The position numbers were made by a program, and so were the translations under genes. The notes beneath the pieces were generated by a model that did not search any database, was not told where the DNA came from, and worked only from the letters and a program-made list of their open reading frames with translations. A stretch of 64,000 bases of DNA, taken from the NCBI RefSeq assembly GCF_019200975.1, contig NZ_JAHTMR010000001.1, forward strand, positions 575,400 to 639,399, read 5' to 3'. The DNA is from Pseudomonas sp. PD9R (GTDB lineage Bacteria; Pseudomonadota; Gammaproteobacteria; Pseudomonadales; Pseudomonadaceae). This document shows, one piece after another, positions 52,344-59,914 of the stretch (positions are counted from its first letter, which is position 1; each line of letters opens with the position of its first letter).

Positions 52344-52435
52344 TGTAGGAGCGAGGCTTGCCCGCGAAGACTGAGTGTCAGTCACCGTTGATGTGGCCGC
52401 GGACGGCCCCTTCGCGGGCAAGCCACGCTCCTACA
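52344..52435. repeat. REP inverted pair, gcttgcccgcgaa type
   Basis: tgtaggagcgaggcttgccc gcgaa and its complement ttcgcgggcaagccacgctc ctaca. Confidence 0.85.
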
Positions 52436-52480
52436 GTGGCAACTGGTGGGCACAGAGTTTGTGCACGGCGGCAATCCAAA

Positions 52481-52567
52481 TGTAGGAGCGAGCCTGCTCG
52501 CGAAAGCGCAGTGTCAGTCGACATCAACGTTGGCTATGTTGGCCCTTTCGCGAGCAGGCTCGCTCCC
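52481..52567. repeat. REP inverted pair, gcctgctcgcgaa type
   Basis: tgtaggagcgagcctgctcg cgaaag and its complement. Its right arm is the start of a 44-base direct repeat. Confidence 0.85.
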
Positions 52568-52590
52568 AAAGGGATCTTCGCCGGATACAG
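52547..52590 (+). repeat. Direct repeat, left copy (flanks the AT-rich island)
   Basis: 44 bases from ttcgcgagcaggctcgctcc through agggatcttcgccggatacag. Matches 55337-55380 at 42 of 44 positions. The first half is REP arm; the tail gggatcttc(g/a)ccggatacag is shared beyond the arm. Confidence 0.75.
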
Positions 52591-52763
52591 CATTTGGGTT
52601 CGATGGTGATCAATATGTGAGAGCGGATTGTTCGCAATAGCGATATATCAGGCAACTGTGGAGAAACGGCACTGGGAGTGGTAGTCCGAAACTTCCGTTC
52701 AGTAGGCGTATCAAGTAACAGTTGTTCGATAAATTCCAGTCATTGCCAATTACTGCGGAATGA

Positions 52764-53687
52764 TTAGCGTGTCGGGCATACGCTCACGTCAGGGCTAAGA
52801 AAATCTATGTGATAGCCAGAAGATCCGTCACCAATGGCTAAATGAACTCCGTTGATGCCTTCATTCAATTGCGAGTTTATTTTGTAATCTATACTTTGCG
52901 CGATGGCCTCGTTTACCCCGATAGCAAATTCAGTTAGTTTAAGCCCGCGTGGTCCTGCTGCAAGATCCAATAGCTTTATGTGTTCCTCGGTTTCTGTTTT
53001 TAGTGAAGTAATGATGTTTTCTTCTATCGATAGGAGCGCTCCTTCCTTTGATATACGTTCGCTTAGCCATTTCAATGAGGCTTTCAAGCCGTCGGGTAGT
53101 GTTGGGTTAGGCTTTCTCAAAACTGTAAGAATTCCAGAGATTTTCAAAGTGCCACTAAAGGAGAATGGACAAGGTTTCTGGGGGTTCATATGTGCATAAT
53201 GAACTTCAAAAAATTCGGCCACTGATTGAATAAAGCTGTGTTCTATGTCTTCTGTAATTAATGCATATGGCTGAGCGTGTGGGAAGATAGTGACTTGCGC
53301 GTCAGCATGATTGCCAGATAAGAAAAATAAATCATGTGAATTGAGCATATTCAGTACCGACCTCTGTGTTCTTAAGGCCTGCTCAAAATTACTCTTAAAT
53401 AAAAGCTGCAAGCTATAGAGGGCGCTAGCTATGGACGGTTCGAATACCTGTGTTGCACAAAAAATACTTTTTTTATTCTTGGTTTTTTTCGCGATCTCAA
53501 ACGTCAATTTTGCTGCGTCATTGCTGAAAGAGAAAATAATACTGTTTTTTGGTAGTCGATTGATTTCAAAAATATTGGCGGTCTTGAATCCTAAATTCGA
53601 GCATTTTTTTAGAAAGCCTGATGAGTCCGCAATTATTGACGGCTCGTCTGGACCAAAAAGTGTCGCTATCATTCTGGACGGTGACAT
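52764..53687 (-). CDS. Protein with M29-aminopeptidase-like C-terminus, next to peptide gene
   Basis: 307 residues from the ATG at 53687 with GGGGAG just upstream (an in-frame TTG at 53720 lies inside a hairpin and is disfavoured). Not recognised as a whole. The last 57 residues read LTEFAIGVNEAIAQSIDYKI ... NEGINGVHLAIGDGSSGYHIDFLSPD, like the metal-binding end of M29 (AmpS/AmpT) peptidases: Glu253, His282, His293 and Asp295 fall in the right order, with Glu and His 29 apart. The loop before the HxD pair is shortened, and no clear match was seen for the first Glu ligand of the family, so it may be a non-peptidase relative. 61 bases after the 33-residue peptide gene. AT-rich, unlike the flanking DNA. 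Confidence 0.5.
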   Translation of the reverse strand: MSPSRMIATLFGPDEPSIIADSSGFLKKCSNLGFKTANIFEINRLPKNSIIFSFSNDAAKLTFEIAKKTKNKKSIFCATQVFEPSIASALYSLQLLFKSNFEQALRTQRSVLNMLNSHDLFFLSGNHADAQVTIFPHAQPYALITEDIEHSFIQSVAEFFEVHYAHMNPQKPCPFSFSGTLKISGILTVLRKPNPTLPDGLKASLKWLSERISKEGALLSIEENIITSLKTETEEHIKLLDLAAGPRGLKLTEFAIGVNEAIAQSIDYKINSQLNEGINGVHLAIGDGSSGYHIDFLSPDVSVCPTR

Positions 53688-53708
53688 AAATTTCTCCCCG
53701 TTTTGGTT

Positions 53709-53740
53709 AATGGGCGACAAGAGTGTTCTTGACGCCCATT
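53709..53740 (-). promoter_or_regulatory. Hairpin between the peptide gene and the M29-like gene
   Basis: 14-bp stem (AATGGGCGACAAGA / TCTTGACGCCCATT, one mismatch) with a 4-base loop. No T-run follows. Its position suggests partial termination or mRNA processing, giving more peptide than enzyme, as in many RiPP operons. Confidence 0.6.
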
Positions 53741-53748
53741 TACATCAG

Positions 53749-53850
53749 TTACTCTTCAGCATGAGCCCAAGCTAACGGAGCCCAACCAAAATTTTCCGGT
53801 CCGGAAGTGATGCGGTTGAGTTTTTCAATAGCGATGTTTTTCTTTTTCAT
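53749..53850 (-). CDS. 33-residue putative precursor peptide
   Basis: Begins MKKKNIAIEKLNRITSGPEN and ends FGWAPLAWAHAEE. A basic, probably helical N-terminal part (KKKNIAIEKLNRI) is followed by a Gly/Pro/Trp-rich C-terminal part with two tryptophans. AAAAGGATGATCAA gives a strong ribosome site before the ATG at 53850; an in-frame ATG at 53868 would add six residues. Upstream of the 307-residue gene on the same strand, with a hairpin between them, and divergent from the PheRS-like gene. It looks like a ribosomally made precursor with leader and core, but no known class matches. Confidence 0.6.
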   Translation of the reverse strand: MKKKNIAIEKLNRITSGPENFGWAPLAWAHAEE

Positions 53851-53883
53851 TTGATCATCCTTTTTCATTCTTGTTGGATTTGA

Positions 53884-53905
53884 ACTCCCGGTAATGCGTG
53901 GGAGT
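53884..53905. promoter_or_regulatory. Inverted repeat ACTCCC/GGGAGT before the peptide gene
   Basis: 6-bp arms with a 10-base centre, in the divergent intergenic region 34 bases before the peptide ATG. Possible operator or 5'-UTR hairpin. Confidence 0.3.
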
Positions 53906-53979
53906 GATGTAATTAATGCAGAGATTTTTGGCTTGTTAAATAGGGCTTGGCTAGTTTTTTAGATTTAATTATGAGCAAT

Positions 53980-53996
53980 GGAATTTTGTAAATTCC
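53980..53996. promoter_or_regulatory. 17-base palindrome in the divergent promoter region
   Basis: GGAATTT-tgt-AAATTCC, perfect arms. A weak promoter-like pair TTGGCT (53947) and TATGAG (53970), 17 apart and reading toward the PheRS-like gene, lies just upstream, so this could be its operator. About 300 bases separate the two divergent starts; nothing else was found there. Confidence 0.4.
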
Positions 53997-54154
53997 CATC
54001 GGTTATTTGTGTGGGCTTGGTCTGTAGTCCACTTCCCAAAGTTGCAGATTTCGCCAGATTCAGGTTGTGTCTATAGATTGTGTTTCGTTATTTTTATTTG
54101 TGGTGTTTCTTTTTTTGGAAATTCAGTGTTCAACTGATTGTGAGGGGGTTGCTA

Positions 54155-55303
54155 GTGGAGCAGTTAAAGAAATATCTGACAGATTCGTCCGTGCATCAAG
54201 CCTTGTTACTGATTGATCTAACCGAGAAAGGCGCTCCAGATCACGCCGTTCGCTTACTGCTGAACGAAGTCCTTGATGGGCTGAAGGAAAAAGGCTGGCC
54301 TCAGGCGCAACTACAATCAGGCCCGCGGATTGTGTCCGCTGAAGAAAATTACGGTTTGCTCGGTTATGACTCTGCGGAAATCACCCTCGGTAGTGCACAC
54401 ACACGCTGGGTCGACGAGTGCTCTCTTTTGCGAACGCAAACGACTAGTCAAATTCCAAGGGCGCTTCAGCGTGCCGCTCATATAAGGCAGCCTGGGCAGA
54501 TGATTTTGCTGGCTGCGCCAGGGATAACTTTTCGCCGAGATAGCCGGGATCGTTGGCATTGTGCCGAACCGCATCAGATGGATATCTGGGTGCTCGGTGA
54601 GCCGGAGCTGGCCACGCATGAACAACTGTTGCGTTTGGTCAGCGATATCCTCGCTTCAGCCGTTCCCGACAAACCTTGGATCTGCAGCGACAGCCCGCAT
54701 CACTACACGGAGGGTGGAATTGAAGTGAATGTGTTGAACGACGGTGCGCCAGTCGAGGTGTTGGAGTGCGGTCGTATTGCGAGGTCGTTACTCGAACGTC
54801 TCCAGATTGATCCGTTGCGTCATGGCGGACTGGCTCTCGGCATGGGATTGGATCGTCTGACCATGCTGCGCAAAGGCATTCCGGATATTCGCTTGCTGCG
54901 GGATCAGAACGTTCGAGTACAGGCGCAGATGCATGATCTGAATCCGTGGAGTGCTGTATCACGGTTGCCTTCGATTGCTCGGGACATTTCGTTGGCGGTA
55001 ACGCCAGGGGTGAGTGAAGAAGTGTTGACCGAAAGAATGTTGCAGGCCGCAGGTGAGTGTTCTGACTGGATCGAGGAGATGGAGGTCAAGGGACGTTGGC
55101 AGTTTTCGGATTTACCGGTGCAGGCAATTGACCGTCTCGGATTGTTGCCCGGTCAGGAAAATGTGCTTTTGCGTGTAGTACTGCGTGATTGTTCACGGTC
55201 AATAACGACTGCTGAGGCTAACGCTTTGTATTCGAAAATTCAGTCCGCTTTGCATGAAGGTGCACCGGGGGCGGGGTACAGAATGGATCGACCCAATGTT
55301 TGA
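54155..55303 (+). CDS. Stand-alone phenylalanyl-tRNA-synthetase paralogue
   Basis: 382 residues from GTG 54155 with GAGGGGG 8 bases upstream. Residues 75-260 are a PheS-like class-II catalytic core: LLRTQTTSQ (91-99), motif 2 FRRD (126-129) with PHQMD (139-143), and motif 3 GMGLDRLTMLR (229-239). Residues 270-375 are an FDX-ACB anticodon-binding domain (SIARDISLAVTPGVSEEVL ... RDCSRSITTAEANALYSKI), found in housekeeping bacteria at the end of PheT. The N-terminal coiled coil and the PheT editing domains are missing; the plan is that of mitochondrial PheRS. The FPFTEPS substrate pocket is replaced by HHYTEGG (182-188). It likely still adenylates an acid, perhaps not Phe. Confidence 0.75.
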   Translation: MEQLKKYLTDSSVHQALLLIDLTEKGAPDHAVRLLLNEVLDGLKEKGWPQAQLQSGPRIVSAEENYGLLGYDSAEITLGSAHTRWVDECSLLRTQTTSQIPRALQRAAHIRQPGQMILLAAPGITFRRDSRDRWHCAEPHQMDIWVLGEPELATHEQLLRLVSDILASAVPDKPWICSDSPHHYTEGGIEVNVLNDGAPVEVLECGRIARSLLERLQIDPLRHGGLALGMGLDRLTMLRKGIPDIRLLRDQNVRVQAQMHDLNPWSAVSRLPSIARDISLAVTPGVSEEVLTERMLQAAGECSDWIEEMEVKGRWQFSDLPVQAIDRLGLLPGQENVLLRVVLRDCSRSITTAEANALYSKIQSALHEGAPGAGYRMDRPNV

Positions 55304-55336
55304 AGCACTTACCATTCATGTTGGATGTGACGACCC

Positions 55337-55380
55337 TTCGCGAGCAGGCTCGCTCCCACAGGGATCTTCACCGGATACAG
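55337..55380 (+). repeat. Direct repeat, right copy (flanks the AT-rich island)
   Basis: 44 bases matching 52547-52590 with two differences. Here the REP arm is solitary: its inverted partner is missing. A fragment of the other REP type (tgtaggagctgccgcagg) follows at 55387. Confidence 0.75.
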
Positions 55381-55408
55381 ATCACATGTAGGAGCTGCCG
55401 CAGGGGAG

Positions 55409-57535
55409 TCAGATCCGGAAACTCCCCACCAACTGATTAAGCCGCGCCGCCTGCTGTTCCAGCTCGGTGCAGGCCTGCAAGGTCGATTGCAGGTTTTCCA
55501 CGCCTTGCTGGTTGAGGGTGTTGATTTGGGTGATGTCGACGTTCAACGCCTCGACCACCGCAGTCTGTTCCTCGGTGGCGGCGGCGACGGATTGGTTGAC
55601 GTTGTCGATCTCGCCAATGCGTTGCGTGACACTGCTCAGGCGTGTGCCGGCGAGGTTGGCGATGTTCACGCTTTCCTCGCTGTGCTGCTGGCTTTCGGTC
55701 ATGGTGATGACCGAATCACGCGCGCCCACTTGCAGCTCTTCGATCATCTGCTGAATCTCTAGCGCCGAGGTTTGCGTGCGTCCCGCCAGGCTGCGCACCT
55801 CATCGGCCACCACGGCAAAACCACGGCCCGCTTCACCGGCACGTGCCGCTTCGATCGCCGCGTTGAGTGCCAGCAGGTTGGTCTGCTGAGAGATGCCCTT
55901 GATCACTTCGAGGATCTGGCCGATGTTCACGGTTTTGTCGTTGAGCACTTCGATGTTGGCGCACGACGCACTGATTTTTCCGGACAGTTCGTTCATCACT
56001 TCAATCGTGCGTTCCACCACCTGACGACCGTCTTCGGCTTGTTGTCGTGCAGCGGAGGCTTGCTGCGAAGCATCGGATGCGTTGCTGGCGATTTCCTGGG
56101 CGGCAGCGCCCAGTTGATTGATCGCGGCGGCAACGCTGTTGGTGCGGGTGGATTGATCGTCGAAATTGCTCAGAGACGAATTGGAGGCATCCAGTACGCG
56201 CCGCGCGCCTTCATTGACGCCGAGGGCCGCCGACGATACTTCGCGAATCGAGTGATGGATGCGTTCGACAAAACGGTTGAACGCCGTCGCCAACTGGCCG
56301 ATCTCGTCCCGCGATTGCACTTGCAGACGTCGGGTCAGATCACCTTCGCCAAGGGAGATGTCCTCCATGACCCGCGTCAGCACTTGCAACGGTCGGGTGA
56401 TGCGTTGCGCGGTGTACCAGATCAACAGCAGACCCAGCAGTGCCGAGCCGCCACCCAACAATAACTCCAGCGCAGTGCTTTTCACGCCTTGGGCGTCGAG
56501 TTCCTTTTGCAGCGTGGTGACCGGTGCCAGCAGCACGTCCTGCGGCACACCCACCAATACGCCCCAAGGCGCGGCACCGGCAATCGGTGCCAGGGGTTCG
56601 AGGACTTTGATTTGTTGCGGGTCGACAAACACCTTCGGTTGACCTTGGCGCAACGCGTCCATCACTTCGGCATTGTCCATCGGTTGGCCGAGGCGATTGA
56701 CGTCCTGACTGTTGGCGGAGACCACGCCACGGGGGCTGACGATGCTGATTTGGCCGTGGCCATCGAACAGTTGCAGTGCACTGGTTTCACTGTTTTTTTG
56801 CAGCGCGGCGAGGTTGATGTCGAGGCCGACCACGGCGATGACTTTACCGTTTTCCAACAGCGGAAAAGCGACGCTGGTCACCAGTTTGCGGCTGCCGGAT
56901 GCTTCGTCGAAGTACGGCTCCAGGACGCAGGCCTGGCGGGTGTCGCGGGCGCAGGTGTAGAAGGAGTTGTAGGGCGCGCCACTTGGGCCGGGCGAGGTGT
57001 TGGCGAGCAGGCCTTCGTCACCGATGACCGCTTGCAACTCGCCGGGTTTGCTCTGCACCCAATACTGCGAGAAGCGTCCGGTTTCATTGCTGCCCAGATC
57101 GGCCTTGTCGGCGAAGCTGGCATCGACGCCGTCCAAAGCGTCTGGTTCAAAAATGACGTAAAGCCCGAGCAGGTCGGGCTTGTCGATCAGGGCCTGGTGA
57201 AGCTGTGTACTCAGCTCCTGGCGCAGTTGTTGGCGGGTGAGGTTCCCTTGATGCTGGAGTTGCCTGAGGTAAAGCAAATACCGCGACATTCCCTGGCCAT
57301 ATTCGTGGGTCTGCATGAAGGTCCGTTGCACTTGCATCGCCTGCACTTTGCCCAGGGCCTGCATGTGTTCCTTGGCTGCGTCGGCGAGCATTTCACCGCT
57401 GGCCTCGGCGACTTGCTGGCTACTCTGGTGGGTCTGATAGAGCGACAAGCCCATCAGCAAACCCACCACCAACAGCAGGCAGAGGCCGGCGAGCAGGGCT
57501 ATTTTGCTCTGGATCGTGAGGAATTTTGTCTGCAT
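55409..57535 (-). CDS. Methyl-accepting chemotaxis protein (dCache-type)
   Basis: 708 residues from the ATG at 57535. Transmembrane helix 1 ([20 protein letters not shown]), a large periplasmic double-Cache ligand domain (about 35-360; [35 protein letters not shown]), transmembrane helix 2 ([20 protein letters not shown]), HAMP, then the signalling domain with [27 protein letters not shown] at the hairpin tip. No C-terminal methylation pentapeptide. The ligand is not predictable; nearby amine and auxin catabolism makes an amine or indole worth considering. Confidence 0.85.
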   Translation of the reverse strand: MQTKFLTIQSKIALLAGLCLLLVVGLLMGLSLYQTHQSSQQVAEASGEMLADAAKEHMQALGKVQAMQVQRTFMQTHEYGQGMSRYLLYLRQLQHQGNLTRQQLRQELSTQLHQALIDKPDLLGLYVIFEPDALDGVDASFADKADLGSNETGRFSQYWVQSKPGELQAVIGDEGLLANTSPGPSGAPYNSFYTCARDTRQACVLEPYFDEASGSRKLVTSVAFPLLENGKVIAVVGLDINLAALQKNSETSALQLFDGHGQISIVSPRGVVSANSQDVNRLGQPMDNAEVMDALRQGQPKVFVDPQQIKVLEPLAPIAGAAPWGVLVGVPQDVLLAPVTTLQKELDAQGVKSTALELLLGGGSALLGLLLIWYTAQRITRPLQVLTRVMEDISLGEGDLTRRLQVQSRDEIGQLATAFNRFVERIHHSIREVSSAALGVNEGARRVLDASNSSLSNFDDQSTRTNSVAAAINQLGAAAQEIASNASDASQQASAARQQAEDGRQVVERTIEVMNELSGKISASCANIEVLNDKTVNIGQILEVIKGISQQTNLLALNAAIEAARAGEAGRGFAVVADEVRSLAGRTQTSALEIQQMIEELQVGARDSVITMTESQQHSEESVNIANLAGTRLSSVTQRIGEIDNVNQSVAAATEEQTAVVEALNVDITQINTLNQQGVENLQSTLQACTELEQQAARLNQLVGSFRI

Positions 57536-57581
57536 TGGAAATGCCTTTTTCCTTGAAAGCAATGACACCGTAACGCGCTCT

Positions 57582-57660
57582 TGTAGGAGCTGCCGCAGGC
57601 TGCGATCTTTTGACTTATAAAATCAAGATCAAAAGATCGCAGCCTGCGGCAGCTCCTACA
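57582..57660. repeat. REP inverted pair
   Basis: tgtaggagctgccgcaggct gcgatcttttgactt and its complement between the chemoreceptor start and the porin stop. Confidence 0.85.
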
Positions 57661-57678
57661 GGGGTGCGTGGTTTTAGC

Positions 57679-59001
57679 TTAGAAAGTGGTTGCGAACACC
57701 AGTTGGCTGTAGAGGTTTTTGTCGTTGTTACCCAACTGCGTGCCACCTTGATCGGCGCTCTTGTCTGGCTGGAACAGACCGATCAGTGGCATCACCGTCA
57801 GGTTCTCGCTGACGTGCCATTCGGCATACAGATCCGTTTCGTGGCCATCGGTGTTGCCCAGGCTGCGGTCGATGGTGTCGTAGTTGAAGTACATCGCACC
57901 GACGGTCAGGTTCTCCAGTGGCGAGACGGTGAATTTCACTTGCTGGATACGCGAGTTGGTGTTGAACGGACCGGCATAGTTACCCGCCACTTCACCCTGG
58001 AACCAGGTGCCGAAACCGCGACTGAAACCGTAGAACAGGGTGTCGTAGCCTTCCGAGAAACGGCTGTAGCGGTAGCTGACATACGGTGCCCAGGCTACGT
58101 TGGAAAAGGTCCAGCCGGCCTCCAGGTACCAGGCGTCTTCGGTAGCGGTATGGGGTTTGTCCTCCTTGGCATATTCGCCGGAGAGGAACAGGTCTTTCAC
58201 CCCGGCGTTGCCGGTTGCGCGCAGGCTGTAGGTCTTCATGCCGTCGCGTTCGAGCTGCGCGGGGGAGGCGTATTGCTCGTCGACATCGGTGCTGTCGATG
58301 TAAGTCAAACCGACGGTGCCGATATCGGAAACGTGCTCCAGGGTGCCGACGTACATTTCGGTCTTGGCCTGGGCGCGGTTATCGGATTTCAGATACATCA
58401 GGTCACTGCGCCAGCCTTCCTTGCCACCGATACGCAACACCGCCGTCTCGTCGAAGGCTTTGCGTGCAGCCAGCCAGTAAGCGCCACCACGATTGAATTC
58501 GCCGTCGGCCAGGCCTTTGCCCATGTTCAACGCGTCGCCATCAATCAGGAAGCCGTCACCGACCACGATGTTCTGGCGGCCGAACGAGAAGTCGATGCCG
58601 TCTTTACCCAAGGCCTCGAACAGATCGCCGGAGCGCCAGCCGAGGTAGGCATCTTCGAACTTGGTGGTGCGTTCCGTGCCATCGCTGAAGCCGGCGGCAT
58701 CGCCGTCGCCCCAGGTGCCGGAACTCAGCAAATTTGCTGCGCCGTATGTGCTGCCGACACCGGCCAGGCCCTTGTCGAAGCTCAGGCCGTATTTGACGTA
58801 GCCCTCGCGCCACGACGAATTACCTTCATCAAGACGGCCGGACAGCGCGTAGTTTTCCTGGCTGTGGAAAATGCCGAAAACGGCTTCCAGGGTGGCGTTC
58901 AGGTGACTGTCGCTATCGGCGTAGAGTTCATAAGCTCCGGCCTGGCCTGCGCTGACCATCAGCGCGAGGGTAGAGAGTCGAAGCAAGGGGGACTTGAGCA
59001 T
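57679..59001 (-). CDS. Outer-membrane porin-like beta-barrel
   Basis: 440 residues: signal peptide ending AGA before YELYADSDSHLN, then a beta-barrel with many Y/W-rich strands (KFEDAYLGWRSGDLFEALGK, DGIDFSFGRQNIVVGDGFLI) and a C-terminal VFATTF ending in Phe, required for BAM insertion. It belongs to an uncharacterised Pseudomonas porin group related to alginate-export (AlgE-like) barrels. Likely takes up a small organic substrate. Possibly functionally tied to the cytochrome c and aldehyde dehydrogenase downstream on the other strand. Confidence 0.7.
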   Translation of the reverse strand: MLKSPLLRLSTLALMVSAGQAGAYELYADSDSHLNATLEAVFGIFHSQENYALSGRLDEGNSSWREGYVKYGLSFDKGLAGVGSTYGAANLLSSGTWGDGDAAGFSDGTERTTKFEDAYLGWRSGDLFEALGKDGIDFSFGRQNIVVGDGFLIDGDALNMGKGLADGEFNRGGAYWLAARKAFDETAVLRIGGKEGWRSDLMYLKSDNRAQAKTEMYVGTLEHVSDIGTVGLTYIDSTDVDEQYASPAQLERDGMKTYSLRATGNAGVKDLFLSGEYAKEDKPHTATEDAWYLEAGWTFSNVAWAPYVSYRYSRFSEGYDTLFYGFSRGFGTWFQGEVAGNYAGPFNTNSRIQQVKFTVSPLENLTVGAMYFNYDTIDRSLGNTDGHETDLYAEWHVSENLTVMPLIGLFQPDKSADQGGTQLGNNDKNLYSQLVFATTF

Positions 59002-59140
59002 GGCGTGACATCCGTTCTTGTTCTTGAGCGCAGGTTTGCGGTCTTTTTAGATACTAAGGTCCGGATTTCTTTTGCCCTTTTGCCTGTTTGCCAAATAGTT
59101 GGCTGTGCTTGCCAGATTACGAAAGTTGAACGCAATCCCC

Positions 59141-59225
59141 TGTAGGAGCTGCCGCAGGCTGCGATCTTTTGATTTTGTTTTTAAAGATCAAGATCAAAAG
59201 ATCGCAGCCTGCGGCAGCTCCTACA
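59141..59225. repeat. REP inverted pair
   Basis: tgtaggagctgccgcaggct gcgatcttttgattttg and its complement between the divergent porin and cytochrome genes. Confidence 0.85.
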
Positions 59226-59475
59226 GTGGATCGGCGTACAGTTTTTGCTTCTCACCACTTATCAAGCCGAGCATTGGCTCGCCTTCAGCTCTTGATCTTG
59301 AGGGTACAACCGAGCGGTTTGGCAGAAGCGCCAACACAACTGGCACGCAGGGCAAACCGTGCGCGCCACCGACCACCGACAATCCTTCCCAACCTGCCCG
59401 GGCACCGTTGCCCTGGCGCTTTCAGAGTTGGCGTTCGTCTGCTGGCGAATGCGTGGATTTTCAAGGTCGTTCCCT

Positions 59476-59868
59476 ATGTTCACCGCCCTGCGTTTGCCCC
59501 TCATCGGTTTGTTCTCCTTCACCCTGGCCCAGGTTGCCTTGGCCGCCGATTGCGCATCCGATCAGCGCCACGGTGCCGAAGTGTTCGCCAACGAGTGCGG
59601 GGTCTGCCATTCGGTGACCAAGGGCACCGTCGGCATGATGGGACCGAACCTGGCGGGTGTGGTCGGGCGTAAATCCGGTTCGCTGGAAGGCTTCAACTAC
59701 TCGCAGGCCATGCGCAGCAAAAACATCGACTGGCAGGCCGAGAACATCGCGCAACTGATCACTCAGCCGCAGGCTTATGTGCCCGGCACCTACATGCCCT
59801 ACATGGGCCTGAATTCGGCAGACGATCGCCAGGCGGTTGTGTGCTACCTCAAAGAACAAAAAATCTAA
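59476..59868 (+). CDS. Class-I cytochrome c
   Basis: 130 residues from the ATG at 59476: signal peptide ending ALA, heme motif CGVCH near residue 42, GMMGPNLAGVVGRKSG, and axial Met probably in YMPYMGL near residue 110. This is the small mitochondrial-like cytochrome c552/c550 type. Lies 46 bases before the aldehyde dehydrogenase on the same strand and may serve as electron carrier for a periplasmic alcohol or amine oxidation step. Confidence 0.8.
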   Translation: MFTALRLPLIGLFSFTLAQVALAADCASDQRHGAEVFANECGVCHSVTKGTVGMMGPNLAGVVGRKSGSLEGFNYSQAMRSKNIDWQAENIAQLITQPQAYVPGTYMPYMGLNSADDRQAVVCYLKEQKI

Positions 59869-59914
59869 GCGGCCGGTCTACGGCTGATCCCCTCGTTTGA
59901 ACGAAAGGTGAATT

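Larger units (their letters stand above)
52135..52763. other. Gene-free region with two REP pairs and the left boundary of the AT-rich island
   Basis: Contains REP pairs at 52344-52435 and 52481-52567. From about 52595 the composition turns AT-rich and stays so into the peptide island. No gene seen; no clear terminator found after the 307-residue gene. Confidence 0.5.

Noticed and set aside
53431..53775. 114-codon plus-strand frame overlapping the peptide and the M29-like gene
   Set aside because: Antisense to two minus-strand genes with good ribosome sites; no supporting start signal.
53913..53999. 28-codon minus-strand frame upstream of the 33-residue peptide
   Set aside because: No ribosome site and its start lies next to a palindrome; composition looks like random AT-rich DNA. 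Not reported as a second precursor.
54155..55303. Housekeeping phenylalanyl-tRNA synthetase
   Set aside because: No pheT partner, altered substrate pocket, unusual domain joining, and placement in an AT-rich island next to a small peptide gene.
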